A DNA stretch of 36,691 nt from Phycisphaerales bacterium. Lineage in GTDB: Bacteria > Planctomycetota > Phycisphaerae > Phycisphaerales > UBA1924. The number at the start of each line of letters is the position of its first letter. Positions within the stretch are counted from its first letter, which is position 1. The notes beneath the pieces were generated by a model. That model ran no database searches, had not been told where the DNA came from, and saw only the letters and a list, made by a program, of their open reading frames with translations. The position numbers and the translations under genes were made by a program. Below are positions 16,843-23,353 of the stretch, piece by piece. The stretch spans positions 1 through 36,691 of the forward strand of contig JAIEOW010000015.1 in NCBI GenBank assembly GCA_019750095.1, written 5' to 3'.

Positions 16843-16874
16843 AAAAAAACCGCCGGAACTCGATGTTCCGGCGG
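16843..16874 (-). terminator. Intrinsic terminator for the DUF1501 gene
   Basis: A perfect 10-bp stem, CCGCCGGAAC (16850-16859) and GTTCCGGCGG (16865-16874), encloses a 5-nt loop. On the minus strand it is followed by seven T residues (A-run at 16843-16849), so it ends transcription coming from the DUF1501 gene whose stop is at 16904. The exporter operon stops at 16841 on the other strand and may also use the stem. Confidence 0.9.
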
Positions 16875-16903
16875 GATCATTTCCTGTTCACACGTTCTCG
16901 CAC

Positions 16904-18217
16904 TCACACCTGCTTCAGCACCTGCACGGGCTTGAACGTCGACTGCAGGATCTTCCCGCTGTCGGCCTTCATCCACTGCTCCAGCACGCCGGCGTACACA
17001 GAGCGGAAGTCGATCTGATATTTCACGTCGCCCGCATCCAGATCCGTCAGGTTCGGGTTGTTGCCGACCACGCCGGCGCGAACCATCGGGCCCATCAGGA
17101 ACATGGGGGCAGCCGCGCCGTGGTCGGTGCCGCCGCTGGCGTTCTGCGCCACGCGTCTGCCGAACTCGCTGAAGGTCACCGTCAGCACGCGCCCGTCGTT
17201 GCCCTGCTTCTTCAGGTCGTCATAGAACGCCTTGAGTGAGGATCCGACCTGCTGCATGAGCTGCGCGTGGCGGCCGTTCTCGCCGCCCTGGCCCGCGTGC
17301 GTGTCGAATCCGCCGAGCGTCACGTAGTACACGCGCGTCTTGAGCCCCGCGCGGATCATGCTCGACACCATCGACAGTTGGCGAGCAAGGTCGTTGCCCG
17401 GATACTGCACCAGCGACCGTTGCGACACGGCCTTGCGAATCTGCTCGCTCGCCACCTGCGCGTCCATCGCCGTGCGCATCAGGAAGCCCGCCGAGGATTG
17501 CGGCGTCATCATCGGCCCCGGTCCGCGGCTGTTGATCTCGCGATACGCGGGCGCCAGCTTCGGATCGACGCCAGACCCCAACCACTGGAACAGGTCCGCG
17601 CTCTCAAAGCCGATCGGCTTGGAGATCTGCCCCTGCATCGCCAGCGGGGCTTCCTTGCCGATCGCGATCCCGGCCATCGGCTCAGGCGTCGCCTTGCCGG
17701 AGGAGTCAAATCCGCAGCACTCGTTGTCAAAGTATCGCCCCAGCCACCCGTTGCCCGTCGCCGTCGGGTCGGCGGTGTGCCAGATGTCCATGCTCTTGAA
17801 GTGCGAGCGATTGGGATTGGGATACCCCACGCTCTGGATCACCGTCAGCATCCCCTCGTCGTACATCTCCTTGAACCCGGCGAGCTGCGGGTGCAGCCCG
17901 ATCGTCGCGTTCTTGGCCAGCTTCAGCACGCGCTCAGCAGGGATCCCGATCCCGGGGCGTGATTTGTAGTAGTTCGAGTCCTGGAACGGCACAACGGTGT
18001 TCAACCCGTCGTTGCCACCGCCAAGCTGCACGATCACCAGCACACGCTCGTCCGGCGAACCCGGAATCGTGCTCATGCCGAGCTCGGGGAGCAGCGCGGC
18101 CGCCGACTGCTGGACGAAGTACGGCACGCTCGTTGCCGCCGAGGCCATGATCAGCCCGCGGCCCATGAACGCTCGCCGCGTGAACGCACTCGGAATCAGA
18201 TCGTCAAACATACCCAT
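16904..18217 (-). CDS. DUF1501 family protein with Tat signal
   Basis: 437-residue member of DUF1501, a sulfatase/alkaline-phosphatase-like fold common in Planctomycetota and some Proteobacteria, of unknown activity. The N-terminus carries a twin-arginine signal (TRRAFMGRGLIMASAATSVP), so export in folded form is likely. Family stretches are clear: VLVIVQLGGGNDGLNTVVPF, then YYVTLGGFDTHAGQ, TVTFSEFGRRVAQNASGGTDHG and APMFLMGPMVRAGVVG. The ATG at 18217 has AAGGA eight bases upstream; a longer frame reaching 18361 lacks a signal at its front and would overlap DUF1800, so it is rejected. It lies 137 bp downstream of the DUF1800 gene in the usual pair order and ends at a strong terminator. Confidence 0.93.
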   Translation of the reverse strand: MGMFDDLIPSAFTRRAFMGRGLIMASAATSVPYFVQQSAAALLPELGMSTIPGSPDERVLVIVQLGGGNDGLNTVVPFQDSNYYKSRPGIGIPAERVLKLAKNATIGLHPQLAGFKEMYDEGMLTVIQSVGYPNPNRSHFKSMDIWHTADPTATGNGWLGRYFDNECCGFDSSGKATPEPMAGIAIGKEAPLAMQGQISKPIGFESADLFQWLGSGVDPKLAPAYREINSRGPGPMMTPQSSAGFLMRTAMDAQVASEQIRKAVSQRSLVQYPGNDLARQLSMVSSMIRAGLKTRVYYVTLGGFDTHAGQGGENGRHAQLMQQVGSSLKAFYDDLKKQGNDGRVLTVTFSEFGRRVAQNASGGTDHGAAAPMFLMGPMVRAGVVGNNPNLTDLDAGDVKYQIDFRSVYAGVLEQWMKADSGKILQSTFKPVQVLKQV

Positions 18218-18354
18218 GGCGGTGATCCTTGCTGTCGTACCCAAACTCGGAGACTGACTTCGCCGCTTCCGTCGTCGATCATTGCCCGTGTAGGTCGGAG
18301 TAGGGGGGATGCACCCCGGATTCGGTGCTTGCTCATCGGTCCAACAGGACCCTC

Positions 18355-19974
18355 TCAGCAAAGCTGGTATTCCGGCATCGCTGTGACCAGCAGGAACACT
18401 CGGGTGAGTGTGTCGTTTGTGACGCTTGTACCGCTCGCGTTCATCAACCGCACGAGTGCCTCGCGGTTATGCGACGCGGTTTCGCCGAGCATGAACTGTA
18501 ACACGCCCTCGGCGATCTCGTCCTTCGGGCTGTCCGGGTTCACGCCCATTTGGTCCAGAATCGGGAGTGCGTCGAACGTTTCCTGCTTCGCCAAGGGGTC
18601 AAACCCGCTGGGCGTACGCCCGGTCAGCATGAAGCACGCGATGTTCTGGCGGATGTACATCGTCGCCGTGTTGATCCACGATCGGCCGCCGTCCCACCCC
18701 TTCACGCTCGGCGGGAAGAAGAGGCTCTGGCCCATCATGCCCATCGCATCGTTCAACACGCCCAGATCGCGCGCCGGTGCATTGGTCGACCGAATCAGCC
18801 CGACCACCAGCTCCGCGGGCGACTTGATCTGATCGTTCATCAGCCGCGGCCCATAAAAGTGCTCGCTCAGGAACAGCCGACGCAGCACCGGCTTGATCTG
18901 GAAACCGCTCGAAGCAAACGTCGACTCGAGCGCGGTCATCACGCCCTGCGCCGTCTGATCAACGGGCTTATCCCCGCTCGGAAAGTCGATCACGAAATAT
19001 CGGTACAGCTTTCGGCAGATGTACCGCGCGCACGCCGGTTGCTCCAGAATCGCCTTGACGAAGTCCTCGCCGTCCATCGCGCCGCGGCGGCCCAGAATCT
19101 GCTTCACGCCGGTGTCGTGGTTGTTCTTCTGAAAGACGAATCGATCGTCCTCGTACGTGTATCCCGTGAGCGCCCGCGCGCCCTCCTTGATGTCACGCTC
19201 GGTGTAGTTGCCCACCCCAAGCGAGAACAGCTCCATCAGCTCCCTTGCCAGATTCTCGTTCGGTCGACCCTTGCGCGAGTCGTTGTTGTCCAGATACGCG
19301 ATCATCGCCGGGTCGCGGATGATCTCGCCCAGCAGCGTCGCGAAGCTCCCCACGGCGTGCTTGCGGAAGAGCTGGTTCTGCATGAACATGTGGTACGAGT
19401 CTTCGATCGTCCGGTAAGACGTCGCGAAGTGCCCGTGCCAGAACAGGGTCATCTTCTCTTCCAGCGGCCGCGGCGTTTCAATCATCCGCTTCAGCCACCA
19501 GTGCTGCAGGTTCCGCATCTGCCCGCGGTCTTTCCGCTCGGCTTCCTGCCGCATGGCCCGCAGCCGCGTCACCATCTCCTCATCGCCCGTCCGTCGAGCC
19601 CGCGCGATCTCGCCGCGCTCCTCGTTGTTCAAGGGCCGCATGATGTCGCGATCAAACGTGTCGCTCTTGACCGGTTCAAACTCCACCTGGTCAAAGTTCA
19701 GCAGGTGGTCCACGCTCTTGGTCGGCCCCCATCGGACCAGCGTCTGAATCTGCGCCGGCGTCCCGCCAAACCCCGCTCGCCAAAGCAGGTGACGCGCTTG
19801 TGCGTATCCCCAATCTTTGTCCTTGATCGGGTTCAATGAGCCCGTCAGCCGAGGCGTTGAGCGCGACATCGGCACGCCCGGGGCGTTCTCAGAACCTGTT
19901 GGACCGGCTTCTGGCCCAGTCTTCGTCGGGGCGGTCGACTCTGGCGATGAACTCTGGGGCTGCATCGGTGGCAT
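18355..19974 (-). CDS. DUF1800 family protein
   Basis: 539-residue DUF1800 protein, the standing genomic partner of DUF1501. A Ser/Pro/Thr-rich N-terminal segment of about 45 residues precedes the family start (ARHLLWRAGFGGTPAQIQTL). Diagnostic stretches are MTLFWHGHFATSYRTIEDSY, the NENLARELMELFSLGVGNY block and DIKEGARALTGY. No obvious signal peptide or lipobox is present, unlike its partner, so export is unclear. A second in-frame ATG at 19965 has AGGA eight bases upstream and may be the true start. The gene lies 186 bp after the superoxide dismutase stop, behind a terminator hairpin, so it is probably transcribed separately. Biochemical activity is not known. Confidence 0.92.
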   Translation of the reverse strand: MPPMQPQSSSPESTAPTKTGPEAGPTGSENAPGVPMSRSTPRLTGSLNPIKDKDWGYAQARHLLWRAGFGGTPAQIQTLVRWGPTKSVDHLLNFDQVEFEPVKSDTFDRDIMRPLNNEERGEIARARRTGDEEMVTRLRAMRQEAERKDRGQMRNLQHWWLKRMIETPRPLEEKMTLFWHGHFATSYRTIEDSYHMFMQNQLFRKHAVGSFATLLGEIIRDPAMIAYLDNNDSRKGRPNENLARELMELFSLGVGNYTERDIKEGARALTGYTYEDDRFVFQKNNHDTGVKQILGRRGAMDGEDFVKAILEQPACARYICRKLYRYFVIDFPSGDKPVDQTAQGVMTALESTFASSGFQIKPVLRRLFLSEHFYGPRLMNDQIKSPAELVVGLIRSTNAPARDLGVLNDAMGMMGQSLFFPPSVKGWDGGRSWINTATMYIRQNIACFMLTGRTPSGFDPLAKQETFDALPILDQMGVNPDSPKDEIAEGVLQFMLGETASHNREALVRLMNASGTSVTNDTLTRVFLLVTAMPEYQLC

Positions 19975-20072
19975 CCTGCTCGCCGCGGCACTTCGCCGCA
20001 GACTCTGGCCGAACGATCGACAAATCCCGCTATTGCCTATCAGTACCGACGAGCTGAATCCTGGTTCGTCGC

Positions 20073-20126
20073 AATCTCAAAAGTCCAGCACGCCGCGTCC
20101 GGTTCATCGACCAGACGCGGCGTGCT
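20073..20126 (-). terminator. Terminator of superoxide dismutase gene
   Basis: A 13-bp perfect stem, AGCACGCCGCGTC (20087-20099) and GACGCGGCGTGCT (20114-20126), has a 14-nt loop. On the minus strand it is followed by GGACTTTTGAG, a short T-run. It lies 35 bp past the superoxide dismutase stop. Confidence 0.75.
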
Positions 20127-20160
20127 CGTGCAGCCTCGTGTTCTTTCGAGTAGATGCCGG

Positions 20161-20796
20161 TTATTTGCCTGCGAACAGCTTCGAAACCTCCGCCCAGTTC
20201 ACCACGTTCCACCACGCAGCGATGTAGTCGGCGCGGCGATTCTGATAGTTCAGGTAATACGCGTGCTCCCACACGTCCAGTCCGAGGATCGGCTTGCCCT
20301 CGCAACCGGCGATCGCCTTGCCCATCAGCGGGCTGTCCTGGTTCGCGGTCGAGCAGATCGTCACTCCGCTGCCGTCGGACTTCACCACGAGCCAAGCCCA
20401 GCCGGAGCCGAAACGGGTCGTCGCGGCCTTGGCAAACTCTTCCTTGAAGTGGGCGAAGTTGCCATACGCCGCGTTGATCGCCTTGGCCAGGTCGCCCGTC
20501 GGTTCGCCACCGCCACCCTTGCCCGCCGGAGCCATGACGGCCCAGAACATGCTGTGATTCACGTGTCCGCCGGCGTTGTTCCGCACCGGCCCGCGCTTGT
20601 CGTCCGGCAACTCGGCGAGCTTCTTGATCACCTCCACCGGGTCCATATCCGCCCAGGGCGTGCCCTCCAGAGCCTTGTTGGCATTGTCCACATAGGCCTT
20701 GTGGTGCTTGCCATGATGGATCTCCATCGTGCGAGCATCGACGTGCGGTTCCAGGGCTTCCTTGGGGTACGGGAGATTGGGCAGTGTGAAAGGCAT
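20161..20796 (-). CDS. sodA: Superoxide dismutase, Fe/Mn family (Mn-type signature)
   Basis: Converts superoxide to oxygen and hydrogen peroxide. At 211 residues it has normal length and no signal peptide, so it is cytosolic. Metal ligands are His27 (MEIHHGKHH), His81 ([10 protein letters not shown]), Asp174 and His178 ([16 protein letters not shown]). The Gly-Gly-His around 76-78 together with Gln153 in [11 protein letters not shown] is the manganese-type pattern; iron enzymes carry Gln and Ala-Gly at the equivalent places. A cambialistic enzyme remains possible. The start at 20796 has GGAG seven bases upstream. It ends at a hairpin terminator and is divergent from the sigma factor across a long gap. 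Confidence 0.95.
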   Translation of the reverse strand: MPFTLPNLPYPKEALEPHVDARTMEIHHGKHHKAYVDNANKALEGTPWADMDPVEVIKKLAELPDDKRGPVRNNAGGHVNHSMFWAVMAPAGKGGGGEPTGDLAKAINAAYGNFAHFKEEFAKAATTRFGSGWAWLVVKSDGSGVTICSTANQDSPLMGKAIAGCEGKPILGLDVWEHAYYLNYQNRRADYIAAWWNVVNWAEVSKLFAGK

Positions 20797-21730
20797 GTGG
20801 ACTCTCCGGGGAAGAACTCTTTGCGGACCTTACCGAAACTGGGGGGTCTTTGGGGTGAACAGTGCCGATTTCTTCGGCTTTGGGTTCGAATTCGTGAGTA
20901 TTTGCGAGTGTCGATTCAATGGCTTGCAAACCAAGTCTTGATGTTGTATCTTGGCCGTCCGATTCGTCGGGCGATTGGTCGTCGGGCGCACTTTGAGGCT
21001 ACATCTCCGTTTGCGGCAGGTCAAAGCCGCAGACGGCTCTCGAAGCGCGATTTGGCCAACCGTCCCACACCGGACATGGATGTCCGAACGCCAAGAGCAT
21101 TCCAGAGTCGCGAGATCGCGAATCTGGTCTGAATTTGCTGTGAGTTTGGTCAGAAAACCGCCGTTTTTTCGTGATGAGCGAAACGGGCAGGCGAGTTCAT
21201 CGTACAAGTGCTTCCGGGTGACGAAGGTCGCTCTTGAAGATTTCTGAACATCTGCGGAGGTCTTGTGCATCCGAGCATGTGCGTGGGCGAAAAGCCCGAG
21301 CAGATTCGTGGATGAACAGGTCTCAAATAGTCTCTTGTCTCTCCGACGGAGAGCCCAAGAGCGTAGGCGAGTTGTTCCAGGTTCTTGGGTTTTCGGACGT
21401 TGGTGGGAGAACTTTGGGATTTTCGGGAGGATGGGAAGGGTAGGTCGGCGAACGCCGGGAGCGATCTCGACGTAAGCATTTTGACAGGAGTTTTACGGCG
21501 CTGACCAGCGCACGTTGTTCACGGTTGGTCCGGGCAGGACGTTCGGACGTGTGTGCCGAGGACGGCAGGCGATTGTGCAGTGCGGGTGTGCTCCGGAGGT
21601 GTCGCGTAAGGCCCTCTATGGCAAGTTGGGCGGTTCCAAGGTCGAACCGTTCATTTCGGGGTTTTGCGCCAGGCTTGGCGTCCGAAAGCAGTGGACCTCA
21701 AACCGGGTGGTTGGCCCGCAGGATCAAAAG
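20797..21730. other. Long non-coding region upstream of sigma factor
   Basis: 934 bp separate the superoxide dismutase start from the chosen sigma-factor start. Short open frames exist on both strands but have Arg/Ser/Pro-rich, non-conserved-looking translations and no ribosome-binding sites. Stable hairpins are visible: CCAGA-GT-CGCG / CGCG-AA-TCTGG (21102-21127), GGGC/GCCC around GAAAA (about 21278-21290), CTCTCC/GGAGAG (21339-21353), CCCAAGA/TCTTGGG (21354-21360 with 21383-21389) and CGGTTC/GAACCG (21631-21649). No tmRNA, SRP, 6S, RNase P or riboswitch consensus was recognised. Confidence 0.55.
20924..20952 (+). promoter_or_regulatory. Candidate sigma-70 promoter toward the sigma factor
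   Basis: TTGCAA (20924-20929), a 17-bp spacer and TATCTT (20947-20952) each match the consensus hexamers at four of six positions. If used, it would give a leader of about 770 nt containing all the hairpins noted in the region. TTGCAA is its own reverse complement and could also serve the divergent superoxide dismutase gene. Confidence 0.35.
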
Positions 21731-22903
21731 ATGGTGAACATGAAGCCCATTCTCAGCCCGCTAGAGCAGCATCGTCGCAAGACGCGTGTGCAGTTCTCGC
21801 TGGATCAGCCCGGTCGCACCAGCGTCAAGGGACGCCGCTCGCTTTCCAAGGAAGACGAGCAGCTTCTTGCCACGCTTGTGAACCCGGCCAATCCGATTGA
21901 TTACATCGACTCGACGGCGTTTCGTGAGCACGGCGCGGATCAGAAGATCTACGACGAGGCCCCGGACATCGCCAAGCCCGATACCACGTGGTACCACCCG
22001 GTGATGGACGATCTGTCCCCGGGCAAGCATCGCTCCGTCAAGAGCACCCAGCAGGTCATTCTGACGGGTGCGCAGGAGAAGGTGCTGTTTCACCAGTTCA
22101 ACTACGCCCGTTTCCGCGTGAGCGAGTCGCAGAAGACGATTTGGTCTTCCGACAGCCGCAAGCCCACGCCGGAGCAGGCCGAGGACATGCTGAAGTGGTA
22201 CCGGATCGCCGAGCGTGTGCGTGAGCAGATCGCCGAGACCAACCTCGCGCTGGTTTTGGCGATGGCCAAGCGGACGCGCATGAGCGAAGTGGACTTTGCT
22301 GACCTGGTCAGCGAAGGCAATATGGCTCTGCTCCGCGCGGTCGACAAGTTCGACGCCGGCCGCGGGTACAAGTTCTCGACGTACGCCTGCCGGGCGATCT
22401 TGAAGGCGTTCAGCCGTCAGGGCATGAAGCTGAGCAAGTATCGCCAGCGGTTCCCGACCGATTTCGATCCGAAGCTCGAGCGTTCGAACTATCTCGAGAC
22501 CAAGCGGGCCGACTTTGAGAAGGATGCCGCCGAGGAGGTCAAGCGGATCGTGGCCGAGAATCGCGCCGACTTGACGGATGTCGAGCGGACGGTGATCGAG
22601 CACCGGTTCGGTCTTGAGACCGGCGACGGCGAGAAGCCGATGACCCTGGAGCAGGTCGGCCAGATCATCGGCGTGACCAAGGAGCGCGTGCGTCAGATCC
22701 AGAACAAGGCCATGGAGAAGATCCGCCTGGAGCTGGAGGCCAAGTTCCTTGGCACACGCAACCCCGAGGAAGCCCCGAGCGAGCAGGCCGCCCTCGCCGC
22801 TCTGCAGGCGGTCGAGGGCAGTCTCGGCGTCAGTGCCCAGCCGGGCGGTTCTCAGCCCCCATCGCCGATGGAGGATGAGCATGAGCGGATGGCGTTGATC
22901 TGA
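21731..22903 (+). CDS. Sigma-70 family RNA polymerase sigma factor, mosaic type
   Basis: RNA polymerase specificity factor, about 390 residues. The N-terminal 100 residues are basic and unlike known domains, then QQVILTGAQEKVLFHQFNYARFRV resembles region 1.2. Region 2 reads LALVLAMAKRTRMSEVDFADLVSEGNMALLRAVDKFD then GYKFSTYACRAILKAFSR, in which the usual WWIRQ of region 2.4 is replaced by CRAILKAF. About 60 residues without a recognisable region 3 follow. Region 4 is primary-sigma-like (LTDVERTVIEHRFGLETGDG, MTLEQVGQIIGVTKERVRQIQNKAMEKIRLELE). The ATG at 21731 has AGGA seven bases before it; an upstream TTG at 21515 would add 72 non-conserved-looking residues. The gene ends at a strong terminator. 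Its target promoters cannot be read from sequence. Confidence 0.9.
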   Translation: MVNMKPILSPLEQHRRKTRVQFSLDQPGRTSVKGRRSLSKEDEQLLATLVNPANPIDYIDSTAFREHGADQKIYDEAPDIAKPDTTWYHPVMDDLSPGKHRSVKSTQQVILTGAQEKVLFHQFNYARFRVSESQKTIWSSDSRKPTPEQAEDMLKWYRIAERVREQIAETNLALVLAMAKRTRMSEVDFADLVSEGNMALLRAVDKFDAGRGYKFSTYACRAILKAFSRQGMKLSKYRQRFPTDFDPKLERSNYLETKRADFEKDAAEEVKRIVAENRADLTDVERTVIEHRFGLETGDGEKPMTLEQVGQIIGVTKERVRQIQNKAMEKIRLELEAKFLGTRNPEEAPSEQAALAALQAVEGSLGVSAQPGGSQPPSPMEDEHERMALI

Positions 22904-22926
22904 GGTCGGACCATCGAAGAGTTCAC

Positions 22927-22960
22927 AAAGGCCCGTGGAGCATGCTCCACGGGCCTTTTT
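22927..22960 (+). terminator. Intrinsic terminator of the sigma factor gene
   Basis: A fully palindromic hairpin, AAAGGCCCGTGGAG (22927-22940) with CTCCACGGGCCTTT (22945-22958) around CATG, is followed by T residues to 22960. It lies 23 bp after the sigma-factor stop and separates it from the STAS gene. Being symmetric with an A-run at the other side, it may work in both directions. Confidence 0.95.
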
Positions 22961-22976
22961 CGTTGGCAACTTCGAG

Positions 22977-22982
22977 TATGCT
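22977..22982 (+). promoter_or_regulatory. Candidate -10 box of a leaderless STAS gene
   Basis: TATGCT occupies positions -12 to -7 relative to the ATG at 22989, the spacing expected when transcription starts at the A of the start codon. No Shine-Dalgarno precedes that ATG and a terminator ends just upstream, so a promoter is needed in the 28-bp interval. No good -35 is visible. Confidence 0.45.
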
Positions 22983-22988
22983 CCGGAT

Positions 22989-23348
22989 ATGCCGACGGAA
23001 TGGTCTGAGGGAATCGTGCTGTGTGATCTGGGCGACGAGCCGGAGTTGTCCGAGGAGATCGCCGCGCTCGTGGAGCAGTTGAAGGCGACGCCGGTGCCGA
23101 AGATCCCGAGCGTGGTGCTGAACTTTGGCGGGGTGAGTTACCTGAACTCGTCGCACATCGCGTCGCTGCTCCGCGTGCGCAAGCGCGTGGCCGAGGGGAA
23201 GAGGTCGATGGTGCTGGCGTCGATGAGCGACGAGGTGTGGTCTATCATGTTGATGACGGGGCTGGACAAGATCTTTGAGACGGCCCCGGACACCATGACG
23301 GCGCTTGCACGGGTACAGCTTGCCGGCGGGGAAAAACCCGAGGGCTGA
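22989..23348 (+). CDS. STAS-domain protein (anti-sigma factor antagonist-like)
   Basis: Single STAS domain of 119 residues. The core strand-helix reads VVLNFGGVSYLNSSHIASLLRVRKRV, equivalent to the phosphorylation-site region of SpoIIAA (DxSxVxYxNSSG), with two serines at the expected place. It ends MTGLDKIFETAPDTMTALARV, also typical (TGLxxxFxxxxxxxxAL). In known systems such proteins bind an anti-sigma kinase and free a sigma factor. None is encoded here, so the partner is unknown. A longer frame from 22935 would begin inside the terminator and is rejected. The ATG lacks a ribosome-binding site and is probably leaderless. Its stop lies 5 bp from the stop of the convergent M28 peptidase. Confidence 0.85.
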   Translation: MPTEWSEGIVLCDLGDEPELSEEIAALVEQLKATPVPKIPSVVLNFGGVSYLNSSHIASLLRVRKRVAEGKRSMVLASMSDEVWSIMLMTGLDKIFETAPDTMTALARVQLAGGEKPEG

Positions 23349-23353
23349 CTGGG

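Noticed and set aside
20830..21270. 146-codon minus-strand open frame between superoxide dismutase and sigma factor
   Set aside because: No ribosome-binding site, no domain, composition unlike neighbouring genes.
21312..21443. 43-codon plus frame with a faint winged-helix flavour (QIVSCLSDGEPKSVGELFQVLG)
   Set aside because: No ribosome-binding site, ends in low-complexity sequence, and overlaps stable hairpins; at most a gene remnant.
21481..21486. Perfect TTGACA upstream of the sigma factor
   Set aside because: No AT-rich -10 at 16-18 bp downstream (sequence there is GACCAGCG), so it is probably chance.
21515..21730. N-terminal extension of the sigma factor from a TTG
   Set aside because: Cys/Gly/Arg-rich translation unlike a sigma factor; the ATG at 21731 has AGGA at proper spacing.
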